Source of the DNA: Nitrososphaerota archaeon
GTDB taxonomy: Archaea > Thermoproteota > Nitrososphaeria_A > Caldarchaeales > Wolframiiraptoraceae
Length of the DNA stretch: 55,955 nucleotides
Reading direction: 5' to 3'
NCBI GenBank assembly: GCA_021163925.1
Contig: JAGGTD010000003.1
Location: forward strand, 1-55,955
This document shows positions 16,064-24,528 of this stretch, in pieces. The notes under the pieces were generated by a model that was not told the DNA's origin, ran no database searches, and saw only the letters and a list, made by a program, of their open reading frames with translations. The position numbers and the translations under genes are program-made. Position 1 is the first letter of the stretch; every line of letters starts with the position of its first letter.

Positions 16064-17137
16064 TTGACCTCAGCCGCCGTCCAAGGGGTTAAGAGACTTT
16101 TTCAAAAGCTTAAGAGACCCCTACTCGAATCATTGCTCGCGATAATTATAGGTCTCATAATCGGCGCAATCCTGATGGCGATATTCGGCTATGATCCGAT
16201 CGCTGCATACTCGGCATTACTTATCGGATCTCTCGGATCATTTGATGGGATATGTGAGAGCCTGGCCAACGCAACGCCGCTTATGCTCACCGGGCTAACC
16301 TTCGCGATCGGAGTGAAGTCTGGATACTTCAACGTAGGCGCTGAGGGGCAGGCATACCTCGGCGCGATAGGAGCCATTATGATCGGGAGCACCATACATT
16401 TACCATATGGAGTCCATCTGGCGATAGCCACGCTCTTCGCCATGCTCATGGGAGCATTATGGTCTCTACCAGTATCGGCGTTAAAGGCTTGGAGAGGGGT
16501 TCACGAAGTGGTGTCGACGATAATGTTGAACTGGATAGCATTATTTTTCGTCAGATACTTGATAGAATATCATTTTTATGAGCCTGGGAGAGCTGAGAGA
16601 GCAATGCCCGTCTTGCCGACCGCCCGCTACCAAGTTCTGGGGGCATCCTTGACGACCGTGATCTTCGTTGCATTGGCCTTCATGCTCTTCGCATACTTCC
16701 TCCTATGGAGAACCACCCTCGGATACGAGCTTAGATTGACTGGAAGCAATCCGGAGGCCGCGAGATACATCGGGATAAACTCGACGAGAGTAATATTCCT
16801 AAACTTCTTCCTTGGAGGATTAGCGGCTGGCTTGGCTGGGGCCACGCAGGTCCTAGGGAGACCTCCTGCGTGGACAATCTACAAGACCCTTGGAAACGTC
16901 ATGAATTTGGGATTCGATGGGATAGGAGCAGCCCTAATAGGTAGAAATCATCCGATTGGGATAATATTTGCCTCGATCCTCCTCGGAGTCCTATCGTATG
17001 GGGCGAAGTTCATGATGTATCTCGGAGTAGATCCAGATCTAGCTAGGGCGATAAATGGAGCCATAATTATAGCCTTATCCCTACCAGAACTCTATAGAAT
17101 TATTAGGAGGCTGATAGTTGGGAGGGGGGCTGAATGA
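16064..17137 (+). CDS. Nucleoside ABC importer permease, first subunit
   Basis: Membrane channel subunit of the BPD_transp_2 (RbsC/YufP) class. The 357-residue protein has about nine TMs. Recognisable blocks are CESLANATPLMLTGLTFAIGVKSG, NVGAEGQAYLGAIGA (the conserved FNIGxEGQ-type motif), GVHEVVSTIMLNWIALF, and RLTGSNPEAARYIGINS, which is the cytoplasmic loop contacting the ATPase. Start TTG at 16064 has GGAGGTGGA a few bases upstream. The stop overlaps the second permease by four bases. Confidence 0.92.
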   Translation: MTSAAVQGVKRLFQKLKRPLLESLLAIIIGLIIGAILMAIFGYDPIAAYSALLIGSLGSFDGICESLANATPLMLTGLTFAIGVKSGYFNVGAEGQAYLGAIGAIMIGSTIHLPYGVHLAIATLFAMLMGALWSLPVSALKAWRGVHEVVSTIMLNWIALFFVRYLIEYHFYEPGRAERAMPVLPTARYQVLGASLTTVIFVALAFMLFAYFLLWRTTLGYELRLTGSNPEAARYIGINSTRVIFLNFFLGGLAAGLAGATQVLGRPPAWTIYKTLGNVMNLGFDGIGAALIGRNHPIGIIFASILLGVLSYGAKFMMYLGVDPDLARAINGAIIIALSLPELYRIIRRLIVGRGAE

Positions 17138-18126
17138 GGTTTCCCAGGAGGCTCGGCTGGTTCATCCTAGGAATCGTGGCCCTGATAGGAGTCCTCTACT
17201 TCCTAAGCATGATTGGGATAGAGCCTAGAGACTTGCTCGAGACATCATTCATGGCCATGACCCCCTTAATCTTAGCCGCCGTGGGCGAGTGCTTGGACGA
17301 GAAGGCTGGAGTTGTTAACGTAGGGCTTGAGGGGATTTTCCTGATCACGGCGGTGACCGGCGTCTATTGGGCAGAGGTTGTTGGAAATGGTGTAGGTGGA
17401 TTGATAATCGGAGGAGCTATCATAGGGGGAATTATAGGATTATTGTTCGGAATCATAAGCACCTATGGTAAAGCGGCTCAAGTAGTCGCAGGAATGGGTC
17501 TAAACGTCTTCGGCCTAGGATTCGTCCCATTCCTGCTGGTCGCCCTCTGGGCCTTCCCAGGAATCCACATGTTCGATCCAAGTCTCGTCATAAGAACTAT
17601 AGACATACCGGTTGGGGGAGGGATATTCAGGCTAAGCCCCGTAACCATCTTCGCGATAATAGTGGTGATAGTCGTCGACATAATCCTCTACCACACGCTT
17701 CTAGGTCTTAGGATCCAAGCAGCTGGAGAGAAGCCGGAGGCAATAGACGTGGCCGGCGTAAACGTTAACCACATCAGGATCTTGGCCAGCACCGTCTGCG
17801 GAGCCTTAACCGGTATTGGAGGAGCGTTCATGCCCTTAGGATGGTTCGGCGGATTGGTCAAGGAGATAACGGCTGGGAGGGGATTCATAGCTTTGGCGGC
17901 GGTCGTCTTCTCAGGTCTAGATCCCATCTTGGCGGCGGTCTCATCATTCATCTTCGGATTCTCCGAGGGATTGGCCTTCACCGTCATGATAACCCCCGGG
18001 GTTAAGGAGGTCGTCCCACACTACTTCATCAAGATGATACCATATATCGCGACCATCCTCGCCCTAGCCATCGTAGGCTCCAAGAGGTTTCCAAGAGCTC
18101 TCTCCAAGCCATATATCCGAGAATAA
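17134..18126 (+). CDS. Nucleoside ABC importer permease, second subunit
   Basis: Second BPD_transp_2 (YufQ-like) permease, forming a heterodimer channel with the preceding product. Over 330 residues it shows FMAMTPLILAAVGECLDEKAGVVNVGLEGIFLI (here quoted only in part by its key words GECLDEKAGVVNVGLEG), the EAA-like loop RIQAAGEKPEAIDVAGVN, and GGLVKEITAGRGFIALAAV. About eight TMs are visible. The ATG overlaps the stop of the first permease (ATGA), so the two are coupled. With ATPase and BMP protein the importer is complete. Confidence 0.92.
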   Translation: MRFPRRLGWFILGIVALIGVLYFLSMIGIEPRDLLETSFMAMTPLILAAVGECLDEKAGVVNVGLEGIFLITAVTGVYWAEVVGNGVGGLIIGGAIIGGIIGLLFGIISTYGKAAQVVAGMGLNVFGLGFVPFLLVALWAFPGIHMFDPSLVIRTIDIPVGGGIFRLSPVTIFAIIVVIVVDIILYHTLLGLRIQAAGEKPEAIDVAGVNVNHIRILASTVCGALTGIGGAFMPLGWFGGLVKEITAGRGFIALAAVVFSGLDPILAAVSSFIFGFSEGLAFTVMITPGVKEVVPHYFIKMIPYIATILALAIVGSKRFPRALSKPYIRE

Positions 18127-18195
18127 TTCCAGATTTTTCCAAAATATCTCCTTCTATCGATTTAGAATCCTTCTACGAGTTTAGAACTTGGAAAA

Positions 18196-18205
18196 CCTTA
18201 TAAGG
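18196..18205 (+). promoter_or_regulatory. TATA box of the glmS operon
   Basis: CCTTATAAGG, a perfect palindromic TATA-like sequence 65-75 bases before the glmS start, which would give a leader of about 40 bases. Confidence 0.4.
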
Positions 18206-18269
18206 GCTTTAACCCTCTGGAAGAAAGTGAGATTAACGATAACCACTATCTTGAATTGGATGTGATAAG

Positions 18270-20039
18270 ATGTGTGGGATCATAGGCTATATTGGAAATA
18301 GGAGGGCCGCCCCAATCCTATTGAAGGGTCTCAAACACCTAGAGTATAGGGGCTATGACTCCGCGGGCATGGCGACCCTGAGCTCAAGGGTCGACGTCAG
18401 GAAGGATGTCGGGAAGATTGAGGATCTTGAGAAGAGGTTGAGGTTTGAGGAGATGGAGGGTGAGGTTGGCATAGGGCATACGAGATGGGCGACCCATGGA
18501 AAAGTCACCAAGGAGAACGCTCATCCCCACTTCTCACAGAACAGGAAGATCTACGTAGTCCATAATGGGATAATCGAGAACTATCAAGAGCTGAGGGAGT
18601 TCTTAAAGGAGAATGGTTTCAAATTTTATAGCGAGACCGATACGGAGGTAATCCCAAACCTCATCCAATATGAGATGGAGAGGGGAAAGAGCTTCGAAGA
18701 AGCATGTAAGGCGGCGTTAAAGAGATTGGAGGGAAGCTTCGCCGTAGTCATAATGCATGAGGGCGAGGAGAAGCTTATAGCGGCGAGGAGAGGATCGCCT
18801 CTAGTCATAGGGGTCGGGAATGGAGAATACTTTGTGGCGAGCGATATACCGGCCTTCCTAGAATTCACGAAGAAGGTAATCTTCATGTATGACTGGGACT
18901 TCGCGGTCATAACCAAGAACGGCATAAAGTTCTACAATTTGAGAGAGGGTAAAGAGGTTGAGAGGAGCATAGATGTGATAGACTGGGACGCCGAGCAGGC
19001 CAAGAAGGGAGAGTTCAAACACTATATGATAAAGGAGATCTTAGAGCAGGTCGAGACCATTCAGAGGGCTGCGATGCAGGATGAGAGTATAGTGGCCGCT
19101 ATCGTGGAGGAGATGAGGAAGGCGAGGGGGATATTCTTCGTTGGATGTGGATCGAGCTATCACGCATGCTTCGCCGGGAGCTATATCTTCTCAAAGGTCG
19201 CAAACCTCCACGTCAACGTGATGCTGGCCTCCGAGTTCCCAAACTTCAAGCACTTCCTAAACGAGAATACGTTGGTCTTCGCGGTATCCCAGAGCGGTGA
19301 GACGGCGGACGTATTGGAGGCCGTGAGGGCGGCGAAGGAGAAGGGGAGTAAGGTCATCTCGATCACAAACGTCAGGGGATCCTCGATAACTAGATACTCG
19401 GATAAATTCCTCCTACTGAATGCTGGTCCCGAGATCTGCGTCCTCGCCACGAAGACCTATACATCTCAACTCGCTCTACTAACCCTTCTAGCCTACGCAT
19501 ACGCTGGGAGATATGAGGAGGGTAGGAAGAGGCTTAGATACCTCTGGAATGTGGTGTATAACTTGACCTCTAGGACCAGCCGGGAGATGATAAAGAAGCT
19601 CGCTGAGAGGTTGAAGGATGAGGAGCATATATTCGTCATCGGGAGGGGATTACAATATGCGACGGCGCTTGAGGCGGCTCTTAAGATAAAGGAGGTCTCA
19701 TATATTCATGCCGAGGCCTTTGCGGGTGGAGAGCTTAAGCATGGAACCATAGCCTTGATAGAGGATGGGACGCCGTGCATAGTCTTCGTCTCGGAGGAGA
19801 ATGAGAAAGAGATAATATCGAACGCGGTTGAGATCAAGTCTAGGGGAGGATACATAATAGGGGTCTCGCCGAAGAACAACGAGGTCTTCGACTTCTGGAT
19901 AAAGGTGCCTGAATGCGGTGTCGCAAACCCGATAGTCCAGATAATACCCATCCAGATCCTAGCCTATCAGCTCGCGGTGCTTAGGGGATATGATCCAGAT
20001 AAACCTAGGAACCTGGCGAAGTCCGTGACGGTGAAATGA
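18270..20039 (+). CDS. glmS: Glutamine-fructose-6-phosphate aminotransferase (isomerizing)
   Basis: Makes glucosamine 6-phosphate from fructose 6-phosphate and glutamine, the entry to UDP-GlcNAc. N-terminal glutamine amidotransferase domain begins MCGIIGYIGNRRA with the catalytic Cys2, then HTRWATHGKVTKENAHPH and HNGIIENYQELREF. Two SIS sugar-phosphate domains follow, with GCGSSYHACFAGSY and SQSGETADVLEAV, and the C-terminus DKPRNLAKSVTVK carries the conserved loop. 589 residues is normal. The ATG is placed so that Cys2 is exposed. The stop overlaps the next gene, a GNA1-like acetyltransferase, by four bases. Confidence 0.96.
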   Translation: MCGIIGYIGNRRAAPILLKGLKHLEYRGYDSAGMATLSSRVDVRKDVGKIEDLEKRLRFEEMEGEVGIGHTRWATHGKVTKENAHPHFSQNRKIYVVHNGIIENYQELREFLKENGFKFYSETDTEVIPNLIQYEMERGKSFEEACKAALKRLEGSFAVVIMHEGEEKLIAARRGSPLVIGVGNGEYFVASDIPAFLEFTKKVIFMYDWDFAVITKNGIKFYNLREGKEVERSIDVIDWDAEQAKKGEFKHYMIKEILEQVETIQRAAMQDESIVAAIVEEMRKARGIFFVGCGSSYHACFAGSYIFSKVANLHVNVMLASEFPNFKHFLNENTLVFAVSQSGETADVLEAVRAAKEKGSKVISITNVRGSSITRYSDKFLLLNAGPEICVLATKTYTSQLALLTLLAYAYAGRYEEGRKRLRYLWNVVYNLTSRTSREMIKKLAERLKDEEHIFVIGRGLQYATALEAALKIKEVSYIHAEAFAGGELKHGTIALIEDGTPCIVFVSEENEKEIISNAVEIKSRGGYIIGVSPKNNEVFDFWIKVPECGVANPIVQIIPIQILAYQLAVLRGYDPDKPRNLAKSVTVK

Positions 20040-20473
20040 TGGATATCAGATTGGCGAGGGAGGAGGACCTACCACAGCTAATCTCCATCCTCAGCCAACT
20101 CAACCCACGGGCGGAGAGATGCGATCTGGAGAGGGCGAGGAAAGTCTTTAGGGAGCTATCAAGATCCAATCAGCAATTCATCATAGTCTGCGAGATCGAT
20201 GGGAGGATCGTTGGAACAGCGGAACTCGTCATAAAACATAACCTAACCCATGGATGTAAGCCCTATGGATTCATAGAGAACGTGGTCGTGGATGAGAGCT
20301 ATCGTGGCAGGGGGATAGGGGTCAAGCTCATCGAGAATTGCATCAAGATTGCTAGGGAGAGGGGATGCTATAAGCTCATCTTAACATGCAAGGATGAGCT
20401 GGTGAAATGGTATGGAAGGTTTGGGTTTAAGGAGTTCGGCGAGAAGGTCCTTAGACTAGACTTGGAAGAGTGA
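20036..20473 (+). CDS. GNAT acetyltransferase resembling eukaryotic GNA1 (glucosamine-6-phosphate N-acetyltransferase)
   Basis: GCN5-related acetyltransferase of 145 residues. The acetyl-CoA site is VVVDESYRGRGIGVKLIE. The run IKHNLTHGCKPYGFIENVVVDE and RGCYKLILTC..WYGRFGF resemble the eukaryotic GNA1 family (which reads roughly HGxxxxGHIEDIVVD and GCYKVILDC..FYEKCGF) as I remember it. It is coupled by an ATGA-type overlap to glmS, whose product is the GNA1 substrate, so it very likely makes N-acetylglucosamine 6-phosphate. If so, the route is the eukaryotic order (acetylation before phosphate transfer). A generic GNAT role is the alternative. Confidence 0.75.
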   Translation: MMDIRLAREEDLPQLISILSQLNPRAERCDLERARKVFRELSRSNQQFIIVCEIDGRIVGTAELVIKHNLTHGCKPYGFIENVVVDESYRGRGIGVKLIENCIKIARERGCYKLILTCKDELVKWYGRFGFKEFGEKVLRLDLEE

Positions 20474-20478
20474 TTTAG

Positions 20479-21273
20479 GTGAAGTTGATCAAGCAGAGAG
20501 CTAGGAGAGCTTTTTCTCCGACGAAGATTCCTGGAGCGAGGTGGGTGATAAACCAATATATCGGCTGCCAACACGCCTGTAGGTACTGTTATGCCAAGTT
20601 CATGTGTAAGTGGTATGATTATGGGAGATGGGGTTCTTGGGTGGTTGTGAGGGAGAATATGCCGGAGCTTGTAAAGGGTAGATATGTCGCTGGAAAGGTG
20701 TATATGTCGAGCGTCTCCGACCCCTATCAGCCGATCGAGAAGAGACTTGAACTCACAAGGAGGATTCTCGAAAACATGAGTAAGAGGGTGAAGATCTCGA
20801 TCCTGACGAAATCCGACCTAGTTCTGAGAGATTTAGAGCTATTCAAGAGGTTTAGGAGCATCGAGGTCGGGCTGACCGTGAACGGCTTCGAGGAATCCGT
20901 CAAGAATGATCTCGAACCATATTCGCCGAGCATCGGGAGGAGGATCGAGGCGTTGAAGAGATTAGATGAGAGCGGGGTCAAGAACTATGCCTTCATCTCC
21001 CCAATAATCCCAAGCCTGACTGACATCGAAGAGATAATAAGCGATACCAGAGACTTCGTCACATACTATCTCTTCGAGTTCCTAAACTTTAGAGCCGCTG
21101 GAGCGGAGTTTAGGAGGTTTCTGAGAGATAGGTATTGGGAGGCATACGAGGTTATGTCGAATAGGGATAGATTTGAGAGATATGCTAGAGATACTATTGA
21201 GACCATTAAAAGAAGCGGGGTTAAGATAGGAGGAATATACCTACACTACCCAGAACTCACCATGTTGAAGTGA
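20479..21273 (+). CDS. Radical SAM protein, SplB/COG1533 family
   Basis: Cytoplasmic radical S-adenosylmethionine enzyme. The [4Fe-4S] site is CQHACRYCYAKFM (CxxxCxxC) at about residues 30-42, after FSPTKIPGARWVINQYIG, typical of the spore photoproduct lyase-like COG1533 group. VYMSSVSDPYQPIEKRLELTR and ILTKSDLVLRD continue the family pattern. Length 264 residues is usual for archaeal members, whose substrates are unknown. GTG start at 20479 lies five bases after the acetyltransferase gene, with GATTTAGGTG overlapping, so it is likely in the glmS operon, for no obvious metabolic reason. Confidence 0.82.
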   Translation: MKLIKQRARRAFSPTKIPGARWVINQYIGCQHACRYCYAKFMCKWYDYGRWGSWVVVRENMPELVKGRYVAGKVYMSSVSDPYQPIEKRLELTRRILENMSKRVKISILTKSDLVLRDLELFKRFRSIEVGLTVNGFEESVKNDLEPYSPSIGRRIEALKRLDESGVKNYAFISPIIPSLTDIEEIISDTRDFVTYYLFEFLNFRAAGAEFRRFLRDRYWEAYEVMSNRDRFERYARDTIETIKRSGVKIGGIYLHYPELTMLK

Positions 21274-21280
21274 GCCATGC

Positions 21281-22312
21281 TTATCTCTTAACCTTCCTCT
21301 TCCCACCCCTCCAAATCGGGGGATAAGTCCCCCTCTCCATGATTACCCTCTCCGTCTTCGCGGCGATTCCATGAGATGCTTCGAGAATCTCCTCTACATT
21401 CATCTTGGCCTCGGCTAGGGCCACGAGCTCTCCCTTCAGGGTCATTAAGGCCACGGTCTCACCTCTCCTAACCGAGTCCTCAACCCTTGAGATTCCCGCA
21501 ACCGCTAGATCTGCTCCATGGCATATCGCGTCGACAGCTGTGTCGAGGAGATAGATCTTAGGGAGATGTTTAACGGCCTCCTCAACGGGCTTCACAACCG
21601 ATCTCAGAGGCCCCTCATCTCCATCCTCCCTAAACCTCTTCAAGGCATCGTAAACGTCTAGGATCGTGACCGAGTCTTCCTCGGTGAACGGCCCAGCCCT
21701 AACCCTCCTAAGCTCCTGCATATGCGCCCCACATCCTAGGTAGAGTCCGAGGTCGTGACAGTATTTCCTGATATAGGTTCCGCCCGAGCATGAGATCCTT
21801 AATAGAACATCCCTCCCATCCCTCTCGATCAGCTCAGCCCTATAGATCATCCTAGTCCTTATACTCCTTGAGACGCTCGATCGAATGGGTGGAACTTGAT
21901 AGATCTCTCCAGTGAATAATCTCATGGCCTCGGCGAGCTCCTCGTCTGAAACGTCTCCATGAAGTCTGAGGACGCAGACATACTCCTTACCCCCGCGCAT
22001 AACCGCCCCCGCGCACTTCGTCGCATCATTTATGAGGATCGGCAAGACCCCTGAGACCGCTGGATCTAGGGTTCCTCCATGGCCAGCCCTCTTAGCCCCG
22101 AACAGAGACTTTATCTTAGCCGATAGCTCGTGGCTGGTCGGCCCCCTAGGCTTGTCCAGATTAACCACGCCCAGTCTTAGAAGTTTCTCGACGCTCCTCT
22201 TGTATGGGTTCTCGCCATAGTCTGGATCGGTCTCGGCTTCAAGTCTAACCAGAACCCTATGCCTCTCCTCCCAAGGAGGGGTTGCGGCCTCGAAGATCAT
22301 CCAACAATCCAT
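21281..22312 (-). CDS. cbf5: tRNA/rRNA pseudouridine synthase Cbf5 (TruB family, H/ACA guide enzyme)
   Basis: Catalytic subunit of archaeal H/ACA ribonucleoproteins, also making pseudouridine 55 in tRNA. The catalytic aspartate is in GHGGTLDPAVSGVLPI; LDKPRGPTSHELSAKIK precedes it and SCSGGTYIRKYCHDLGLYLG follows. A C-terminal PUA domain occupies about residues 240-320 (VEEAVKHLPKIYLLDTAVDAI, then GETVALMTLKGELVALAEA). The tail is basic. At 343 residues it is full length. It is transcribed ahead of nothing else but lies downstream of eL14 on the same strand, the normal archaeal order eL14-cbf5. Confidence 0.95.
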   Translation of the reverse strand: MDCWMIFEAATPPWEERHRVLVRLEAETDPDYGENPYKRSVEKLLRLGVVNLDKPRGPTSHELSAKIKSLFGAKRAGHGGTLDPAVSGVLPILINDATKCAGAVMRGGKEYVCVLRLHGDVSDEELAEAMRLFTGEIYQVPPIRSSVSRSIRTRMIYRAELIERDGRDVLLRISCSGGTYIRKYCHDLGLYLGCGAHMQELRRVRAGPFTEEDSVTILDVYDALKRFREDGDEGPLRSVVKPVEEAVKHLPKIYLLDTAVDAICHGADLAVAGISRVEDSVRRGETVALMTLKGELVALAEAKMNVEEILEASHGIAAKTERVIMERGTYPPIWRGGKRKVKR

Positions 22313-22333
22313 CGAATAATCTCATTATAAGGT

Positions 22334-22630
22334 CTATGATGGGAGAGCCGTGGGCTTAACCTCAACCCTCCTCCTCATATAGTCGATTAGCCCAGCCTCC
22401 TCTAAGGCCTTCAAGACCTCCTCATCGCTCGCGCCCCTCGAGATCTTGATCTTATGGGGGGTGAAGGCGAGGTGTGCGATATTCACCCTCCTCCTCTTAA
22501 CACCCGTTAGGCTTTTGGGGCCTGTGACCAAGACGAAGTTCTTGCCTATGACATCGACGATTACGCATTTTCTAGAAGCCTCCCTCCCAGCCACCTTAAC
22601 AGCTATCCTTCCAACCTCCTCAATCATCAC
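22334..22630 (-). CDS. rpl14e: Large-subunit ribosomal protein eL14
   Basis: Archaeal/eukaryotic ribosomal protein eL14. The N-terminal KOW-type SH3 barrel is visible: [23 protein letters not shown], then [27 protein letters not shown]. It is 98 residues long, typical for archaea, and sits 21 bases before cbf5 on the same strand. Presence of eL14 is a marker of TACK-type and related archaea. Confidence 0.93.
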   Translation of the reverse strand: MMIEEVGRIAVKVAGREASRKCVIVDVIGKNFVLVTGPKSLTGVKRRRVNIAHLAFTPHKIKISRGASDEEVLKALEEAGLIDYMRRRVEVKPTALPS

Positions 22631-22666
22631 GTTTCCTAAGAGATAGCCCCTATTTGATCTTCGCGA

Positions 22667-23200
22667 TCAACCCTCTCTCTTTCTAGTGCTCAGTACCTGA
22701 TCGGGTTTCAGGACCGAGACTCCGGCGACTCCGCCTAAAACCTCGATCAAGACTATCCAGTCGGGGTTTTCGAGGTCTACTTTACGATCAACCTTGCTTG
22801 CCGCGGCCTCGATAAGCTCTCTACTCGATAGGCTTGTATGCCTCTTCTCGACCGTCACCCTAAACCTAGCGTCCTCCGGAATCTTGGATGAGAGCTTCTC
22901 GACCACTTCCGCGATCTTCTCAGGCTTGGCCTCCACGACATGCTCTATCGGGATGAATCTTAGGAGGCTGCTTATCCTCCAAGGCTCCTCGGCTAGAATC
23001 TTCTTAACCTCCTCGATGACCTTGAATGGATCTAGGCTTGTGCGAGCGGTCAATAGTCCAGCGATCTTCGTCATCATTATCTCGGGATTCTCGTCTCCAA
23101 GCGACTTCAAGAGATCTTCGAGCTCGATCGCCGCAACGTTCTCCTGACCCCTAAAGGTGGTCACTATTAGATTGAACCTCTCCATCGAGTATAGTGTCAT
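22667..23200 (-). CDS. THUMP-domain protein, Tan1-like tRNA acetylation factor
   Basis: RNA-binding THUMP protein of 177 residues related to Tan1, which assists N4-acetylcytidine formation in tRNA. The opening FNLIVTTFRGQENVAAIELEDLL and the THUMP core VVEKLSSKIPEDARFRVTVEKR, LSSRELIEAAASKVDRKVDLENPDWIVLIEVLG are family hallmarks. No catalytic domain is attached, so it should act with a separate acetyltransferase. The start may be ATG at 23200 or ATG at 23185 (MERFN). It is upstream of eL14 and cbf5, giving a small RNA-modification and ribosome operon, and diverges from moeA. Confidence 0.85.
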   Translation of the reverse strand: MTLYSMERFNLIVTTFRGQENVAAIELEDLLKSLGDENPEIMMTKIAGLLTARTSLDPFKVIEEVKKILAEEPWRISSLLRFIPIEHVVEAKPEKIAEVVEKLSSKIPEDARFRVTVEKRHTSLSSRELIEAAASKVDRKVDLENPDWIVLIEVLGGVAGVSVLKPDQVLSTRKREG

Positions 23201-23268
23201 CTAGCCTGGTTAAAAAGAGTTTAAGCTCGCCGGAACCTAGACTCGATGAGGATTTAGGCTTGAGGAGG

Positions 23269-24528
23269 ATGAGGGGATTTAAGAGGCTCATCGGGGTCTC
23301 CGAGGCCTTGGAGAGGTTGAGGAAAGCCGTAGCCCATCGGATAAGGGAGGTCGAGGAGGTCGAGCTCATTGACTCCCTTGGGAGGATATGCGCCGAAGAT
23401 GTGAAGGCCATGATGGATGTCCCACCCTATGATAGGAGCGCCGTGGACGGCTACGCGATTATAGCCGAGGATGTATTCGGGGCATCGCCGATGAATCCGG
23501 TAAAGCTCAAGCTCGTCGGCAGGATCATGGCCGGATCGAATCCATTAACTATCCCAAGGGTTGAGAGGGGTGAGGCGGCCGAGATCATGACCGGAGCTCC
23601 GATGCCGTCTAACGCAAACGCCGTTGTGATGGCGGAGGACGTGAAGGTCGTCGAGGATGGAATCGAGGTATTGAAACCCGTCCACCCATATCGAAACGTC
23701 TCCAGAAGGGGTGAAGACTTCGCCAGAGGAGAGACCGTGATCAGGAGAGGCGTTAGGGTTAAGCCATGGCACATCGGTGCCCTCGCATCCCTAAACGTGA
23801 AGAGGTTGAAAGTTTTCAGAAGGCCTAGGATATCCGTTCTATCGACTGGGGATGAGCTGATCGAGCTTGGAGGAGAACTTAAGCCTGGAAAGATAGTGAA
23901 CTCCACTAAGCCCATGCTCATGGCCCTCCTACTCGCTGAGGGCTGCATCCCACTAGATCTAGGAATTGTGGGGGACGATGTGGACGAGATCCATTCAAGG
24001 ATCTTAACGGGCCTGAGGAAATCCGATGGAGTGATAGTTACGGGTGGATCAAGCATAGGTGTGAGAGATCTCGTCCCAGAAGCCGTTAAGAGATTAGGGG
24101 AGATAATATTTCATGGATTGCGGATTAGGCCTGGGAAGCCGACGGGAGCAGCTGTTTCGGATGGAAAGCCTATCTTCATGCTCTCAGGATTCCCGGTTGC
24201 GGCGGCGGTGGGATTCGAGGCGTTGGTGAGGCCGATCTTAGCCCATATGCAGGGATGCGTGATCGAGCCCAGACCTAGGGTTGAAGGAATCCTTACGAGA
24301 AGGGTTGTTAATCCGCCGAACACTAGATCGTATGTGAGGGTTAGGGTCTTCGAATCTGATGGTAGAGTCATGGTTGAGCCCTTGAGGTTGACTGGATCCG
24401 GGATATTGTCGTCGCTTACGAGGGGGAATGGATTATTGATAATCCCTGAAGAGCTTGAAGGATATGATGAGGGAGACTCCGTGATTGTGGAACTCCTCCA
24501 TCCGATAGAGAGAGGCGATGAGAGATGA
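23269..24528 (+). CDS. moeA: Molybdopterin molybdenumtransferase MoeA (Mo/W insertase), first copy
   Basis: Inserts molybdate or tungstate into adenylylated molybdopterin. Domains are standard: the MoeA N-terminal region with PPYDRSAVDGYAI and EIMTGAPMPSNANAVVMAEDV, the MoCF domain with SVLSTGDELIELG, NSTKPMLMALL and VTGGSSIGVRDLVPEAV, RIRPGKPTGAAVSDGKPIFMLSGFP, then the C-terminal barrel. ATG at 23269 gives about 419 residues, the normal size; TTG at 23260 (with GAGG upstream) or GTG at 23194 are alternatives. It is coupled by a 4-base overlap to a second, larger moeA. Several tungsten-type AORs in this window are likely clients. Confidence 0.92.
   Translation: MRGFKRLIGVSEALERLRKAVAHRIREVEEVELIDSLGRICAEDVKAMMDVPPYDRSAVDGYAIIAEDVFGASPMNPVKLKLVGRIMAGSNPLTIPRVERGEAAEIMTGAPMPSNANAVVMAEDVKVVEDGIEVLKPVHPYRNVSRRGEDFARGETVIRRGVRVKPWHIGALASLNVKRLKVFRRPRISVLSTGDELIELGGELKPGKIVNSTKPMLMALLLAEGCIPLDLGIVGDDVDEIHSRILTGLRKSDGVIVTGGSSIGVRDLVPEAVKRLGEIIFHGLRIRPGKPTGAAVSDGKPIFMLSGFPVAAAVGFEALVRPILAHMQGCVIEPRPRVEGILTRRVVNPPNTRSYVRVRVFESDGRVMVEPLRLTGSGILSSLTRGNGLLIIPEELEGYDEGDSVIVELLHPIERGDER

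Noticed and set aside
18206-18269. glmS ribozyme or riboswitch in the glmS leader
   Set aside because: The leader is too short (about 64 bases) and no conserved ribozyme core is visible; the element is bacterial.
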